Positions 18,507 to 29,836 of a stretch of 45,887 nt of DNA are shown here, piece after piece. The stretch comes from Microbacteriaceae bacterium (GTDB taxonomy: Bacteria; Actinomycetota; Actinomycetes; Actinomycetales; Microbacteriaceae). The DNA lies in contig CANCKM010000005.1 of assembly GCA_947378555.1 (NCBI GenBank), positions 1 to 45,887 on the forward strand. The letters are read 5' to 3'. Below the pieces are notes generated by a model. It worked only from the letters and a program-made list of their open reading frames with translations, searched no databases and was not told where the DNA came from. Position numbers and translations under genes: made by a program. Each line of letters starts with the position of its first letter. Position 1 is the first letter of the stretch.

Positions 18507-19484
18507 CTATGAGTCCAGATCATCGGGAAGAAACGCATCCGTTGGTGGAATGCCCAAGTCCTGCGCCTTTTTATCGGCCATGGCTAATAGTCTTCGAATT
18601 CGACCAGCCACCGCGTCCTTCGTCATAACTGGGTCGGCTAAGTGCCCGAGTTCGTCGAGGCTCGCCTGTTTGTGTCGAAGCCTTAGTTCGCCGGCATAGC
18701 GCAGGTGCTGTGGAATTTCGGGACCGAGAATTTCCAATGCTCTTGCAACTCTGGCGCCGGCAGCAACGGCTGCTTGCGCTGACCTTCGCAGGTTGGCGTC
18801 ATCGAAATTGGCCAGTCGGTTAGCTGTTGCGCGAACCTCCCGGCGCATGCGCATTTCCTCCCACTTGAGCACCTGCCCGTGTGAACCCATTTGCGTGAGC
18901 ATCACTGCAATTGCCTCACCCTCGCGAATCACGACTCGGTGAACACCGCGAACTTCTCTAGCCCTTGCCTGAACACCAAGACGTCTGGCGGCCCCGACCA
19001 ATGCGAGGGCTGCTTCGTTTCCAGGAGCCGTAATCTCGAGCGCTGCCGATCGGCCCGGATCGGTAAGGGACCCGTGCGCCAGAAATGCACCCCTCCAGAT
19101 AGCTTGGGCTTCACCAATAGACCCGGAAACCAGTGTCGCGGGCAGTCCCCTCACCGGTCGACCTCGCTGGTCAACCAATCCGGTCTGCCTGGCGAGAACA
19201 TCACCCTGCTTGAGGACTCTGATTTGGTACCGACTGGTTCGATGGATTCCAGAGGCTGAGATAACAGCCAACTCGCTTTCAATCCCAAAAACCTCTTGAA
19301 GGTCCTTGGTGACCCTCCTCGCTAGTTGGGCGGTGTCCAGTTCAACTTCGATGGCCAGGTGCCCCGAGATTAGATGGAGCCCCCCTGAGAACCTGAGAAT
19401 GGTCGCCAGCTCGGCCACTCTCAACGAACTCTTGAGCACCTCAATGCGAGCCAACTCGTCTTTCACATCGGCGGTTAAAGCCAT
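18507..19484 (-). CDS. whiA: WhiA, DNA-binding regulator
   Basis: WhiA (325 aa) is a conserved Gram-positive DNA-binding protein; in Streptomyces it controls sporulation septation, while in other Gram-positive bacteria it affects cell division. It combines an N-terminal LAGLIDADG-homing-endonuclease-like domain ([17 protein letters not shown] at about residues 131-147) with a C-terminal helix-turn-helix ([15 protein letters not shown] followed by GRIRRLL). NFDDAN and RSAQAA are family signatures. AAGGAG lies 5 bases before the ATG, and the gap after rapZ is 2 bases. The order uvrC-rapZ-whiA is widely conserved in actinobacteria. Confidence 0.96.
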   Translation of the reverse strand: MALTADVKDELARIEVLKSSLRVAELATILRFSGGLHLISGHLAIEVELDTAQLARRVTKDLQEVFGIESELAVISASGIHRTSRYQIRVLKQGDVLARQTGLVDQRGRPVRGLPATLVSGSIGEAQAIWRGAFLAHGSLTDPGRSAALEITAPGNEAALALVGAARRLGVQARAREVRGVHRVVIREGEAIAVMLTQMGSHGQVLKWEEMRMRREVRATANRLANFDDANLRRSAQAAVAAGARVARALEILGPEIPQHLRYAGELRLRHKQASLDELGHLADPVMTKDAVAGRIRRLLAMADKKAQDLGIPPTDAFLPDDLDS

Positions 19485-19486
19485 TG

Positions 19487-20362
19487 CTACTCCTTACCCA
19501 AATCTCGGTGTTTAATGTTCACTGAAACTCCGTCGGTGCCTTGCAACAGTTCGGCAACGCGTCTCGCCAGAGCGACTGAACGATGTTTGCCTCCGGTGCA
19601 TCCAACGGCGATGGTCGCGTATCGCTTATTTTCTGAGACGTAGCCCCTCAGCACCGGTTGGAGTGCGCGAAGATAATTTTCAACAAACTCCTGTGCCCCG
19701 TCTTGAGCGAGCACGAAGTCGCTGACCTGCTCGTCTTCACCAGTAAATGGCCTCAGGGACTCATTCCAGAAGGGGTTTGGTATAAACCTAGCGTCAGCGA
19801 CCAAATCGGCGTCCGAGGGAAGGCCGTATTTATAGCCGAAACTCATGACCGTGATTTGTAGGCGACTGCTCTGCTCGAGCGAAAAGTTGTCTGAAATCTT
19901 GTTTGACAACTGATGGATGTTGAGTTCGCTCGTGTCGAAGATTACGTCGGCAGTTTCGCGGGTGGCGAGCAAACGCCTTCGTTCCTCAGCAATCCCATCC
20001 AAGATGGTGCCGCTTCCTTGAAGCGGATGAGGTCGTCTTACATTCTCAAAGCGTTTTACCAGTGTTGCATCGGTAGCCTCTAGAAAGAGAACGCGCAGGT
20101 TTAGGTCGTGACTCTTGAGGGTCAGAAGGTTGTCTTGAAGTTCACCAAAGAACTCGCCACCGCGAACGTCGATGACGACGGCCAGTCGAGGCAGTCTCGT
20201 TTTGGTGAGTCTGAAGAGATCCGATATTGGGGCCAGCATCTGAGGAGGCAGGTTGTCAACCACATACCAGCCGAGATCCTCTAGGGCATTGGCTACGGTT
20301 GAACGGCCAGCCCCCGACATGCCGGTAACTATGAGCAGCTCTGGTCGTTTAGTACCGTTCAC
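19487..20362 (-). CDS. rapZ: RapZ (YvcJ) family nucleotide-binding protein
   Basis: This P-loop protein belongs to the RapZ/YvcJ family. In E. coli RapZ is an RNA-binding adaptor controlling glucosamine-6-phosphate synthase mRNA; in Gram-positives it hydrolyses nucleotides and its role is less clear. The Walker A motif is GMSGAGRS near the N-terminus. The conserved [24 protein letters not shown] and, near the C-terminus, [10 protein letters not shown] are all present. I choose GTG 20362 (291 aa) because GGAGG lies 4 bases upstream. The TTG 21 bases earlier would put that site in the coding sequence. whiA follows after 2 bases. Confidence 0.93.
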   Translation of the reverse strand: MNGTKRPELLIVTGMSGAGRSTVANALEDLGWYVVDNLPPQMLAPISDLFRLTKTRLPRLAVVIDVRGGEFFGELQDNLLTLKSHDLNLRVLFLEATDATLVKRFENVRRPHPLQGSGTILDGIAEERRRLLATRETADVIFDTSELNIHQLSNKISDNFSLEQSSRLQITVMSFGYKYGLPSDADLVADARFIPNPFWNESLRPFTGEDEQVSDFVLAQDGAQEFVENYLRALQPVLRGYVSENKRYATIAVGCTGGKHRSVALARRVAELLQGTDGVSVNIKHRDLGKE

Positions 20363-20421
20363 GCTGCCTCCAACTCGTCTCAAAAGAGTCTATCCAAGTG
20401 CGACACGCCGAAGCGACTTAA

Positions 20422-22293
20422 TTACTCTCGCAGTCCGTTGACTATTTGCTCAGCCAAAACACTACCTATTCCAGCGACATCGGCAATCTCTTCGACCGTG
20501 GCTATCCTCAGTCGTTTTGCCGAACCGAAATGCTTGAGAAGTGCCTTTACCCTTTTATCACCGAGACCGGGTATCTGGCTCAGTTGGCTTCCAATCGCAG
20601 TAGAGCGCTTTTGGCGTTGATAGGTTATTGCAAAGCGGTGGGCCTCGTCGCGAAGGCGCTGAAGCAAAAATAGTTCATCGGTGGCCCTTGGCAGAATCAC
20701 CGGAAATGGGTTGCCCGGAAGCCAGACTTCCTCGAGTCGCTTTGCTATGCCACAGACCGTTATGTCGGTTATCCCTGAGTCACGAAGAGCTCGCGCGGCG
20801 GCATTCACCTGTGGCTCGCCACCGTCAACGATTAGCAGCGAGGGCTGATACGAAAATTTGGCTGCCTTGTCAGAAGTATCACTCCCCTGGACCTCTGGTT
20901 CCCTCAGGTATTTCAAGCGGCGCATCAGGACCTGGTAAATCGAGTCGGTGTCATCGGTCGTTGATTCGAGGCTGAAGCGACGGTACTGGTCTTTCTTTGG
21001 TAGGCCGTCTTCAAATACGACCATCGAGGCGACAACGTTGGTGCCACCCAAGTGAGATACGTCATAGCATTCGATTCGCAGTGGAGCCTGAGACATCCCG
21101 AGAGCTTTTTGTATTCCCGTGAGGGCATCGGCTCTCGCTGTGAAATCCGCACTCCGTCGCGTTTTGTAAAGCATCAATGAGTGTCTAGCGTTTGTCTCGG
21201 CGGTTTTTGCCAAGGCTGACTTATCGCCACGCTGCGGAACCCTGAGATCCACCTTCGACCCGCGCAGCTCGCTGAGCCAACGAGTCAACTCGGCCGAATC
21301 CTCAGGCAACTGTGGCACAAGAACCTCGCGCGGTATTTCGTTTGCTACGCCATGATCATCGGTTGAATAGACGTTCTGAAGTACGTACTCGACGATCTCT
21401 GAAAGATCACGTTCGAGTTCTTTGTCTACCACCCAACCTCGCACACCCCTGATTCGCCCGCCACGAACAATGAACATTGACACCGCCGCGGCCAACTCAT
21501 CGTCGGCAATTCCAAACAGGTCGGCATCGGTTTGATCGTTGAAAACCACCGTTGACTTCTCAAGCACCCTTTCGAGAGCCCCGACCTCATCGCGCAAGCG
21601 GCCAGCTAACTCATACTGTTCTTGCTCCGAAGCCTTAAACATCCGACTGCGAAGTTCGGACACGTGCCTGGTGTCACCACCAGACATGAAGTCAGCAAAT
21701 TTTTTGGCAATCTCTTTGTGCTCCGAGACAGACACTCTCTCGATGCAGGGGGCGGCGCATTTGCCGATGTCTCCGAGAAGGCAGGCGCGATTACTGGATA
21801 CCGCTCTCGAATAAACCCCCGAGCTGCAGCTTCGAACTGGGTAAACCTTGAGCAACACGTCAATGGTGTCCCTAACCGCCCAGGCTTGGGTGTACGGGCC
21901 GAAATACTTAACACCCTTAACGTTTCGATTCCTCGTAATAAAAACCCGTGGCACCGTGTCGCCGAGTGAGACGGCTAGGTACGGATAGGACTTGTCATCC
22001 TTGAACTGGACGTTAAAAGGTGGATTGAACTCTTTGATCCAGGTGAATTCAAGCTGCAAAGCTTCGAACTCGGATTTTACGATGACCCATTTCACGTCGG
22101 CAGCCGCGGTCACCATGCGACGGGTGCGCTCGTGCAGGCTAGACAATGGCCCAAAGTAGTTTGAGAGTCTTGCTCTCAGGTTCTTAGCTTTACCTACGTA
22201 AAGCACTCTCCCCGTTGCGTCAAAGAATCGGTAGACCCCCGGATTGGTCGGAATCTCACCCGTCTTTGGTCGAAACGAGAGTTCGTTTGCCAT
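20422..22293 (-). CDS. uvrC: UvrC, excinuclease ABC subunit C
   Basis: UvrC (623 aa) makes the two incisions of nucleotide excision repair. In order it has the GIY-YIG nuclease ([20 protein letters not shown], residues about 19-38), a Cys-rich segment ([13 protein letters not shown]), a UVR helix pair that binds UvrB (about 204-238), the RNase H-like 5' nuclease ([18 protein letters not shown]) and a C-terminal helix-hairpin-helix domain. The ATG abuts the uvrA stop with no gap and in the same frame, and only a weak ribosome binding site is visible, so translation is probably coupled. uvrB-uvrA-uvrC form one run. Confidence 0.98.
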   Translation of the reverse strand: MANELSFRPKTGEIPTNPGVYRFFDATGRVLYVGKAKNLRARLSNYFGPLSSLHERTRRMVTAAADVKWVIVKSEFEALQLEFTWIKEFNPPFNVQFKDDKSYPYLAVSLGDTVPRVFITRNRNVKGVKYFGPYTQAWAVRDTIDVLLKVYPVRSCSSGVYSRAVSSNRACLLGDIGKCAAPCIERVSVSEHKEIAKKFADFMSGGDTRHVSELRSRMFKASEQEQYELAGRLRDEVGALERVLEKSTVVFNDQTDADLFGIADDELAAAVSMFIVRGGRIRGVRGWVVDKELERDLSEIVEYVLQNVYSTDDHGVANEIPREVLVPQLPEDSAELTRWLSELRGSKVDLRVPQRGDKSALAKTAETNARHSLMLYKTRRSADFTARADALTGIQKALGMSQAPLRIECYDVSHLGGTNVVASMVVFEDGLPKKDQYRRFSLESTTDDTDSIYQVLMRRLKYLREPEVQGSDTSDKAAKFSYQPSLLIVDGGEPQVNAAARALRDSGITDITVCGIAKRLEEVWLPGNPFPVILPRATDELFLLQRLRDEAHRFAITYQRQKRSTAIGSQLSQIPGLGDKRVKALLKHFGSAKRLRIATVEEIADVAGIGSVLAEQIVNGLRE

Positions 22294-25155
22294 TTAGTGA
22301 AGCATTTCTTTCAGGAATTGGCCGGTGAAACTCTTTGGGTTGGCAGCGACCTGCTCTGGGGTGCCAACCGCGATAATTTCGCCGCCTCGTGAGCCACCCT
22401 CGGGCCCGATGTCAATCACCCAGTCGGCTGATTTGATTACGTCTAGGTTGTGTTCAATCACCAGCACGGTGTTACCTTTTTCAACCAGCCCGTTGAGGAC
22501 AATTAGCAGCTTGCGGACATCTTCGAAGTGAAGTCCGGTTGTTGGCTCATCCAGAACATAGATGGATCTGCCGTAAGAACGACGCTGTAGCTCGGTGGCC
22601 AACTTAACCCGCTGGGCCTCGCCACCAGAAAGCGTCGTGGCACTTTGGCCGAGGCGCACGTATCCGAGGCCAACTTCAACCAGGGTCTCTAGATATCTGG
22701 CAATTGACCCAATGGCTGCAAAGAACTCGGCAGCCTCTGCGATAGGCATTTGCAAGACCTCGGCAATGTTCTTGCCCTTGTAGGTGACCTGCAGCGTCTC
22801 GCGGTTGTAACGAGCTCCGTTGCAAACCTCACAGGACACGTAAACATCGGGCAGGAAGTTCATTTCAATCTTCAGGGTTCCATCGCCGCTGCAAGACTCG
22901 CAGCGTCCACCCTTGACGTTGAAGGAGAAACGTCCCTGTTGGTAGCCCCTGGCTTTTGCCTCTTGAGTGTCTGCGAAGAGCTTTCGAATGTGATCAAAGA
23001 CGCCGGTATAGGTGGCCGGGTTAGAACGTGGTGTGCGCCCGATCGGATTTTGGTCGACGTGGACGACCTTGTCCAGTTGAGCAAGCCCTTCGACCCTGGT
23101 GTGGCGCCCGGCGACCGACTTAGCGCCGTTCAAAGCATTGGCCAGCACGTTGTACAGGACATCATTCACCAGTGAGGATTTACCCGACCCTGAAACACCT
23201 GTGATTGCTGTAAGAGTGCCGAGATGAAAGTCAACGTCAACGTTCTTTAGGTTATTTTCTCGCGCGCCGATGACGGAGATTTTTCGTTCTGGGTCAATCA
23301 ATCGGCGTTTCTTAGGCGTCGCAATACTTTCTCGGCCCGACAAGAATGCGCCGGTTATTGACTTCTCATTCTTAAGTAAATCCTCGTAGGGGCCAGAGTG
23401 CACAACTAGCCCGCCGTTGACTCCGGCACCCGGACCAATGTCGACCACCCAGTCGGAGGCCTTTATTGTGTCCTCATCATGTTCGACGACGAGCAGGGTG
23501 TTTCCCAAGTCTCTTAGCTTGATGAGGGTTTCGATAAGCCTCAGGTTGTCCCTCTGGTGCAAACCAATACTTGGTTCGTCCAGGACATATAGAACACCGG
23601 TTAAGCCCGAACCGATTTGAGTTGCCAATCTGATTCGCTGGGCCTCTCCTCCGCTCAGGCTTCCAGCGGCTCGTTCGAGGCTCAGGTAATCAAGACCAAC
23701 GGCAAGCAAGAAATCTAGCCTCGCTTTGATCTCTCGCAAAACTTGGGCAGCAATCTTCTCGTCACGAACATCGAGCACGAGCTTGTCGAAAAATAGGGCC
23801 GCGTCACCCAGGCTTAGAGCAGCTACCTGCGCGATTGAACTGTCCCCAACTTTTACAGCTAAGACCTCGGCCTTTAACCTTTGACCGGCGCAGGCTGGGC
23901 AAGGAATCTCGCGCAAAAATCCGCTCCATCGACCACGTGCAAAGTCGTTTTCGGATTCTATGTACTTGCGTTCAATGTAGGCCAAGACACCTTCGAATCC
24001 GGTGCTGTAGCGCAACTCACGTCCGTAGCGATTCTTCCATTTGACTTGGACATCGAAATTATTGCCTCGCAAAACCGCTTCCTGCACCTCTTCGGGCAGA
24101 GCTTTCCAAGGGGTATTTAGTGAGAACTCGAGATCGGTCGCAAGACCCTCGAGCATTCTCTGGAAATAGTTGAACAGACCCTTTCCCTGGGTCGACCAAG
24201 GAATGATTACTCCGCCACTGATGGACGCATCCGGGTCTCCAATGACGAGGTCGGCATCAACTGACATTTTGGTGCCGAGACCGGAACAGGCCGGGCAAGC
24301 GCCGAATGGTGCGTTGAACGAAAAGGTTCTTGGCTCTATCTCGGTGAGGCTGAGCTCGTGTTCATTCGGGCAGGACATTCGCTCGCTGAACACTCGTGTT
24401 TTATCTGGTCCCGTCTCGTCAACGAAATCTACAATCAGGCGGCCCCCCGCGAGCTTAAGCGCGGTTTCAACGGAGTCCGTGAGCCTTGTCACCATGTCGG
24501 GTTTAGACACCAAGCGATCGACGACCACGGAAATGTCGTGCTTAAAGGTCTTCTTGAGAGGCTTTGCCTCGGCGAGTTGAACAATCTCACCGTCGACCAC
24601 TGCCCTGGCGTAGCCCTGGCCAACCAACTCTCGAAAAAGGTCAGTGAACTCACCCTTCTTTTGGTCAACAATCTGAGCTAGCAACTGAAATCTGGTGCCC
24701 TCAGGCAGTTCGAGGATTTGGTCAACTATTTGCTGTGGTGACTGCTTGATGATTCGCTCGCCACATTCGTGACAGTAGGGAACCCCAATGCGCGCCCAAA
24801 GCAATCGCAGGTAGTCATGAATTTCGGTGATGGTACCAACAGTCGACCTTGGGTTTCGGTTCGTGGATTTTTGGTCAATCGAAACAGCTGGGCTGAGCCC
24901 CTCGATGAAGTCGACGTCTGGTCGGTCTACTTGCCCAAGAAACTGCCTTGCATAGGCCGATAGCGACTCAACGTACCGACGCTGTCCTTCGGCAAAGATC
25001 GTGTCGAACGCCAGTGATGATTTGCCCGAGCCACTCAATCCGGTGAAGACGACGAGCGAATCCCTTGGAATTTCAATGCTTAAATTCTGAAGGTTGTGAA
25101 CCCGAGCGCCCTTGACGATGAGCTTGTTTTCGTGCGGAATCTTGGTAATCGACAT
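22294..25155 (-). CDS. uvrA: UvrA, excinuclease ABC subunit A
   Basis: UvrA (953 aa) is the damage-sensing ATPase of nucleotide excision repair. It has two ABC modules: Walker [10 protein letters not shown] near the N-terminus and GVSGSGKSS in the second half, each with an LSGGEAQR signature and a DEPS/TIGLH Walker B region. The second module's zinc finger has two CXXC pairs (CESC and CEVC), and the N-terminal half has CHEC and CPAC cysteines. Length is normal. It lies 37 bases after uvrB and directly abuts uvrC (TAAATG). Confidence 0.99.
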   Translation of the reverse strand: MSITKIPHENKLIVKGARVHNLQNLSIEIPRDSLVVFTGLSGSGKSSLAFDTIFAEGQRRYVESLSAYARQFLGQVDRPDVDFIEGLSPAVSIDQKSTNRNPRSTVGTITEIHDYLRLLWARIGVPYCHECGERIIKQSPQQIVDQILELPEGTRFQLLAQIVDQKKGEFTDLFRELVGQGYARAVVDGEIVQLAEAKPLKKTFKHDISVVVDRLVSKPDMVTRLTDSVETALKLAGGRLIVDFVDETGPDKTRVFSERMSCPNEHELSLTEIEPRTFSFNAPFGACPACSGLGTKMSVDADLVIGDPDASISGGVIIPWSTQGKGLFNYFQRMLEGLATDLEFSLNTPWKALPEEVQEAVLRGNNFDVQVKWKNRYGRELRYSTGFEGVLAYIERKYIESENDFARGRWSGFLREIPCPACAGQRLKAEVLAVKVGDSSIAQVAALSLGDAALFFDKLVLDVRDEKIAAQVLREIKARLDFLLAVGLDYLSLERAAGSLSGGEAQRIRLATQIGSGLTGVLYVLDEPSIGLHQRDNLRLIETLIKLRDLGNTLLVVEHDEDTIKASDWVVDIGPGAGVNGGLVVHSGPYEDLLKNEKSITGAFLSGRESIATPKKRRLIDPERKISVIGARENNLKNVDVDFHLGTLTAITGVSGSGKSSLVNDVLYNVLANALNGAKSVAGRHTRVEGLAQLDKVVHVDQNPIGRTPRSNPATYTGVFDHIRKLFADTQEAKARGYQQGRFSFNVKGGRCESCSGDGTLKIEMNFLPDVYVSCEVCNGARYNRETLQVTYKGKNIAEVLQMPIAEAAEFFAAIGSIARYLETLVEVGLGYVRLGQSATTLSGGEAQRVKLATELQRRSYGRSIYVLDEPTTGLHFEDVRKLLIVLNGLVEKGNTVLVIEHNLDVIKSADWVIDIGPEGGSRGGEIIAVGTPEQVAANPKSFTGQFLKEMLH

Positions 25156-25192
25156 TATGTGATTTTAACCTGTCTGGCTTTGGGGTTTTGAC

Positions 25193-27268
<2,076 letters not shown>

Positions 27269-27279
27269 GTCTTATTAAC

Positions 27280-27891
27280 TCAAGAGCTTTTCTTTACGGT
27301 TGCTTCCCGAACTATTTCGTGCCAGAGATTATCGGCGTGTTTTAGCAACGCGTCGAGGTCATGATTGGAACTTAGGATAACGTCTGCTCGCGCGGCACGT
27401 CTGGCCGGGCTGGCTTGAACTCTGATCCGGCTAAGCGCCTCAGACTCGGTCATTCCTCGATGCTTGATGAGTCTCGCCACCTGTTCCTCCTGCGGCGCCT
27501 CGACGGTTACCACCTTGTCGAAGGGCATCACCACCTCGGCTTCAACGAGCAGTGGAACGTTGTAGATAACGATGCTGTCTTGAGGAAGTGTGGAAAGAAT
27601 CTCAGTCACCCGTCGTCTAACCTCGGGATGAATAATCTGCTCAAGCAAAGTTCGCTTGGCGGAATCGTGGAAGATGACCGCGGCCAAGGCCTTTCTATCA
27701 AGGTCACCGTTGGCATCAAAAACCTCGGCTCCGAAAACCTGCCGAATTTTATTCGAACCCTCGGTTCCGGGAAGAACGACCTCTCGGGCTAGCTGATCGG
27801 CATCGATTTCAATAGCCCCGTGCTCAACCCAAAGTTTTGCAACTGTAGATTTGCCAGCTGCAATCCCTCCGGTCAGCCCAATCAAAAACAT
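27280..27891 (-). CDS. coaE: Dephospho-CoA kinase
   Basis: CoaE (203 aa) phosphorylates dephospho-CoA, the last step of coenzyme A synthesis. It has the P-loop GLTGGIAAGKST at residues 5-16 and the conserved DADQLAREVV, VVTVEAP and QASPARRAARADV segments. Length is that of the short single-domain form. It lies between rpsA and uvrB, the usual actinobacterial order, and is separated from rpsA by a clear terminator hairpin, so it needs its own promoter, which I could not pick out. Confidence 0.97.
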   Translation of the reverse strand: MFLIGLTGGIAAGKSTVAKLWVEHGAIEIDADQLAREVVLPGTEGSNKIRQVFGAEVFDANGDLDRKALAAVIFHDSAKRTLLEQIIHPEVRRRVTEILSTLPQDSIVIYNVPLLVEAEVVMPFDKVVTVEAPQEEQVARLIKHRGMTESEALSRIRVQASPARRAARADVILSSNHDLDALLKHADNLWHEIVREATVKKSS

Positions 27892-27940
27892 ATGTCTAGC
27901 CTACTCGCCGGTGCTCAAATGAGACCCCTCGTTAAATGGC

Positions 27941-27970
27941 AGAAGAGGCCGGACCGAAGTCCGACCTCCC
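27941..27970 (-). terminator. Terminator hairpin after rpsA
   Basis: On the minus strand a 10-base stem (GAGGTCGGAC with GTCCGGCCTC, one G-U pair) closes a TTCG tetraloop, the most stable loop type, 18 bases after the rpsA stop. It is followed by a mixed TTCTGCCATTT rather than a pure T run. The arms lie at 27945-27954 and 27959-27968. Confidence 0.65.
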
Positions 27971-27986
27971 CTGATTGCTACAGTCT

Positions 27987-29444
27987 TTACTCGGCGCTTT
28001 TGAGCTTGTCGCGCAATGCAGCAAGTGACTCGTCACCGGCAAGTGTGCCGGTCTCTTCGCCTGAGCTGTATGAGGTTGCTTCAGAAGCTGAGCTGGTTTC
28101 TGGCAATGCTGCCTGAGCCTCGTTGAAGGCCAAAACCTGCTTCTTGTGTGCTTCCCAACGGGTGTGAGCTTCGGCGTACTCGGTCTCCCACTTGGCGCGG
28201 GCTTCCTCGAATCCTGGCTTCCATTCGTTGGTCTTCGAGTCGAAGCCCTCTGGGTACTTGTACTGACCGTTTTCGTCGAAGTCAGCAGCCATGCCGTAAA
28301 GCGATGGGTTGAAGTCGGTGCCCTCTGGGTCAACCTCTTCAATTGCCTGCTTTAGCGACAACGAGATGCGGCGACGGTCTAGATCGATGTCGATTACCTT
28401 GACGAAGACGTCCTGGTTAACCGAAACAACCTGCTCGGCTAGTTCGATGTGCTTCGAAGAAAGCTCCGAGATGTGGACTAGGCCTTCGATGCCGTCTGCC
28501 ACGCGAACGAACGCACCGAAAGGAACCAACTTGGTTACCTTGCCAGGTGCGTACTGACCGATTGCGTGGGTGCGGGCGAATACCTGCCATGGGTCTTCTT
28601 GAGTGGCCTTGAGCGAGAGCGATACACGCTCGCGGTCTTGGTCAACTTCGAGAACCTCAACGGTGACTTCCTGGCCAATCTCAACAACTTCGCTGGCGTG
28701 CTCAATGTGCTTCCAGCTAAGTTCTGAGACGTGCACTAGGCCGTCTACGCCACCAAGGTCGATGAACGCACCAAAGTTGACGATGGACGAAACAACACCG
28801 GTGCGAATCTGGCCCTTTGCCAAGTCTGCAAGGAAGGTGCTGCGGCTAGCCGACTGGCTCTCTTCTAGAAGAGCGCGACGAGAAAGCACGACGTTGTTGC
28901 GGTTCTTGTCGAGTTCCAAAATCTTGGCTTCGACTTTTTGGCCTAGGTAAGGCGCGAGGTCGCGAACACGGCGCAGTTCAATCAACGATGCAGGCAAGAA
29001 GCCACGAAGGCCGATGTCTACGATCAGACCACCCTTGACAACTTCAATAACAACACCTTCAACGGTGCCGTCTGCTTCCTTGACCTTTTCAACGTCGCCC
29101 CACGCGCGCTCGTACTGAGCTCGCTTCTTGGAAAGAATAAGGCGGCCTTCTTTGTCTTCTTTTTGAAGAACGAGGGCTTCGACCTTGTCGCCTACGGTTA
29201 CGATCTCTGAAGGATCGGCGTCGTGACGGATTGAAAGTTCACGTGAAGGGATTACACCTTCAGTTTTGTAACCTACGTCGAGAAGAACTTCGTCTCGATC
29301 GATTTTTACGACGATGCCTTCAATGAGGTCTCCGTCGTTGAAGAACTTGAGGGTTTTTTCAACCGCTGCAAGAAAGTCTTCAGCAGATCCGATGTCGTTT
29401 ATGGCTACCTGCTTGGGTGCCTTAACGGTGGTGTTGGTGGTCAT
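27987..29444 (-). CDS. rpsA: 30S ribosomal protein S1
   Basis: RpsA (485 aa) binds mRNA on the 30S subunit. Four S1 RNA-binding repeats are visible, each ending in a REL/HVSELS-type segment; the third and fourth hold GLVHVSELSWKHIEHA and GLVHISELSSKHIELA. The tail is the acidic, Trp- and Glu-rich actinobacterial extension (FNPSLYGMAADFDENG onwards), ending in SLAALRDKLKSAE. I choose ATG 29444 because MTTNTTVKAP is the usual family N-terminus; an ATG 27 bases upstream is also open. The GGAG ahead of it is inside the inverted repeat at 29452-29465. Confidence 0.97.
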   Translation of the reverse strand: MTTNTTVKAPKQVAINDIGSAEDFLAAVEKTLKFFNDGDLIEGIVVKIDRDEVLLDVGYKTEGVIPSRELSIRHDADPSEIVTVGDKVEALVLQKEDKEGRLILSKKRAQYERAWGDVEKVKEADGTVEGVVIEVVKGGLIVDIGLRGFLPASLIELRRVRDLAPYLGQKVEAKILELDKNRNNVVLSRRALLEESQSASRSTFLADLAKGQIRTGVVSSIVNFGAFIDLGGVDGLVHVSELSWKHIEHASEVVEIGQEVTVEVLEVDQDRERVSLSLKATQEDPWQVFARTHAIGQYAPGKVTKLVPFGAFVRVADGIEGLVHISELSSKHIELAEQVVSVNQDVFVKVIDIDLDRRRISLSLKQAIEEVDPEGTDFNPSLYGMAADFDENGQYKYPEGFDSKTNEWKPGFEEARAKWETEYAEAHTRWEAHKKQVLAFNEAQAALPETSSASEATSYSSGEETGTLAGDESLAALRDKLKSAE

Positions 29445-29451
29445 AGAGATG

Positions 29452-29465
29452 AGTACTCCAGTACT
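29452..29465. repeat. Inverted repeat covering the rpsA ribosome binding site
   Basis: Two copies of the self-complementary hexamer AGTACT are separated by two bases. On the minus strand the GGAG that best serves as rpsA ribosome binding site is formed by the spacer and the second copy. As RNA it could fold into a short hairpin hiding this site; as DNA it could be an operator. Confidence 0.45.
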
Positions 29466-29569
29466 TAACATAATAAGGTCGCAACGAAAACGCCGGATTC
29501 CTGTTCAAGGATTCTAACGATTTCCATTTTGACGATGGATGGGGTGACGCGCGCATGCGCTCTTCAATA

Positions 29570-29836
29570 CTAGTTGCTCGCGGTGCCCGAAACAAGGGAT
29601 TTGAGCGTGGCGAGCAAGGTTTCAGCGTTTGGGCCGCGAACTTCCAGCAAGAGAAGATCGCCCTGTTTGATGCCCAGAGTCATTAGCGACAGGATGCTGT
29701 CGCCACGAACCAACTTGCCACCCATTCGACCTACCATCACGGAGTTTCCAGCGAGGCTGGCCTGCCTTGCAAAGTCTGCTGCCGGCCGAGCGTGCAGGCC
29801 CTCGGGAAGATTCACAATCACGGTCGCATGCAGCAC
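29570..29836 (-). CDS. ptsH: HPr phosphocarrier protein
   Basis: HPr (88 aa) carries phosphate from Enzyme I to sugar-specific permeases in the phosphotransferase system. The phosphorylated His15 is in EGLHARPA. The regulatory serine region is GDSILSLMTLGI with Ser47, at the place of Ser46 in Gram-positive HPr, so regulatory phosphorylation is possible. Its GTG start shares one base with the polA stop (TAGTG), so it is probably cotranscribed and translationally coupled with DNA polymerase I. No Enzyme I or permease gene is in the window. Confidence 0.93.
   Translation of the reverse strand: MLHATVIVNLPEGLHARPAADFARQASLAGNSVMVGRMGGKLVRGDSILSLMTLGIKQGDLLLLEVRGPNAETLLATLKSLVSGTASN

Noticed and set aside
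29551-29560. GCGCATGCGC palindrome as terminator of ptsH
   Set aside because: A perfect 10-base palindrome leaves no loop and no T run follows; it may be chance.
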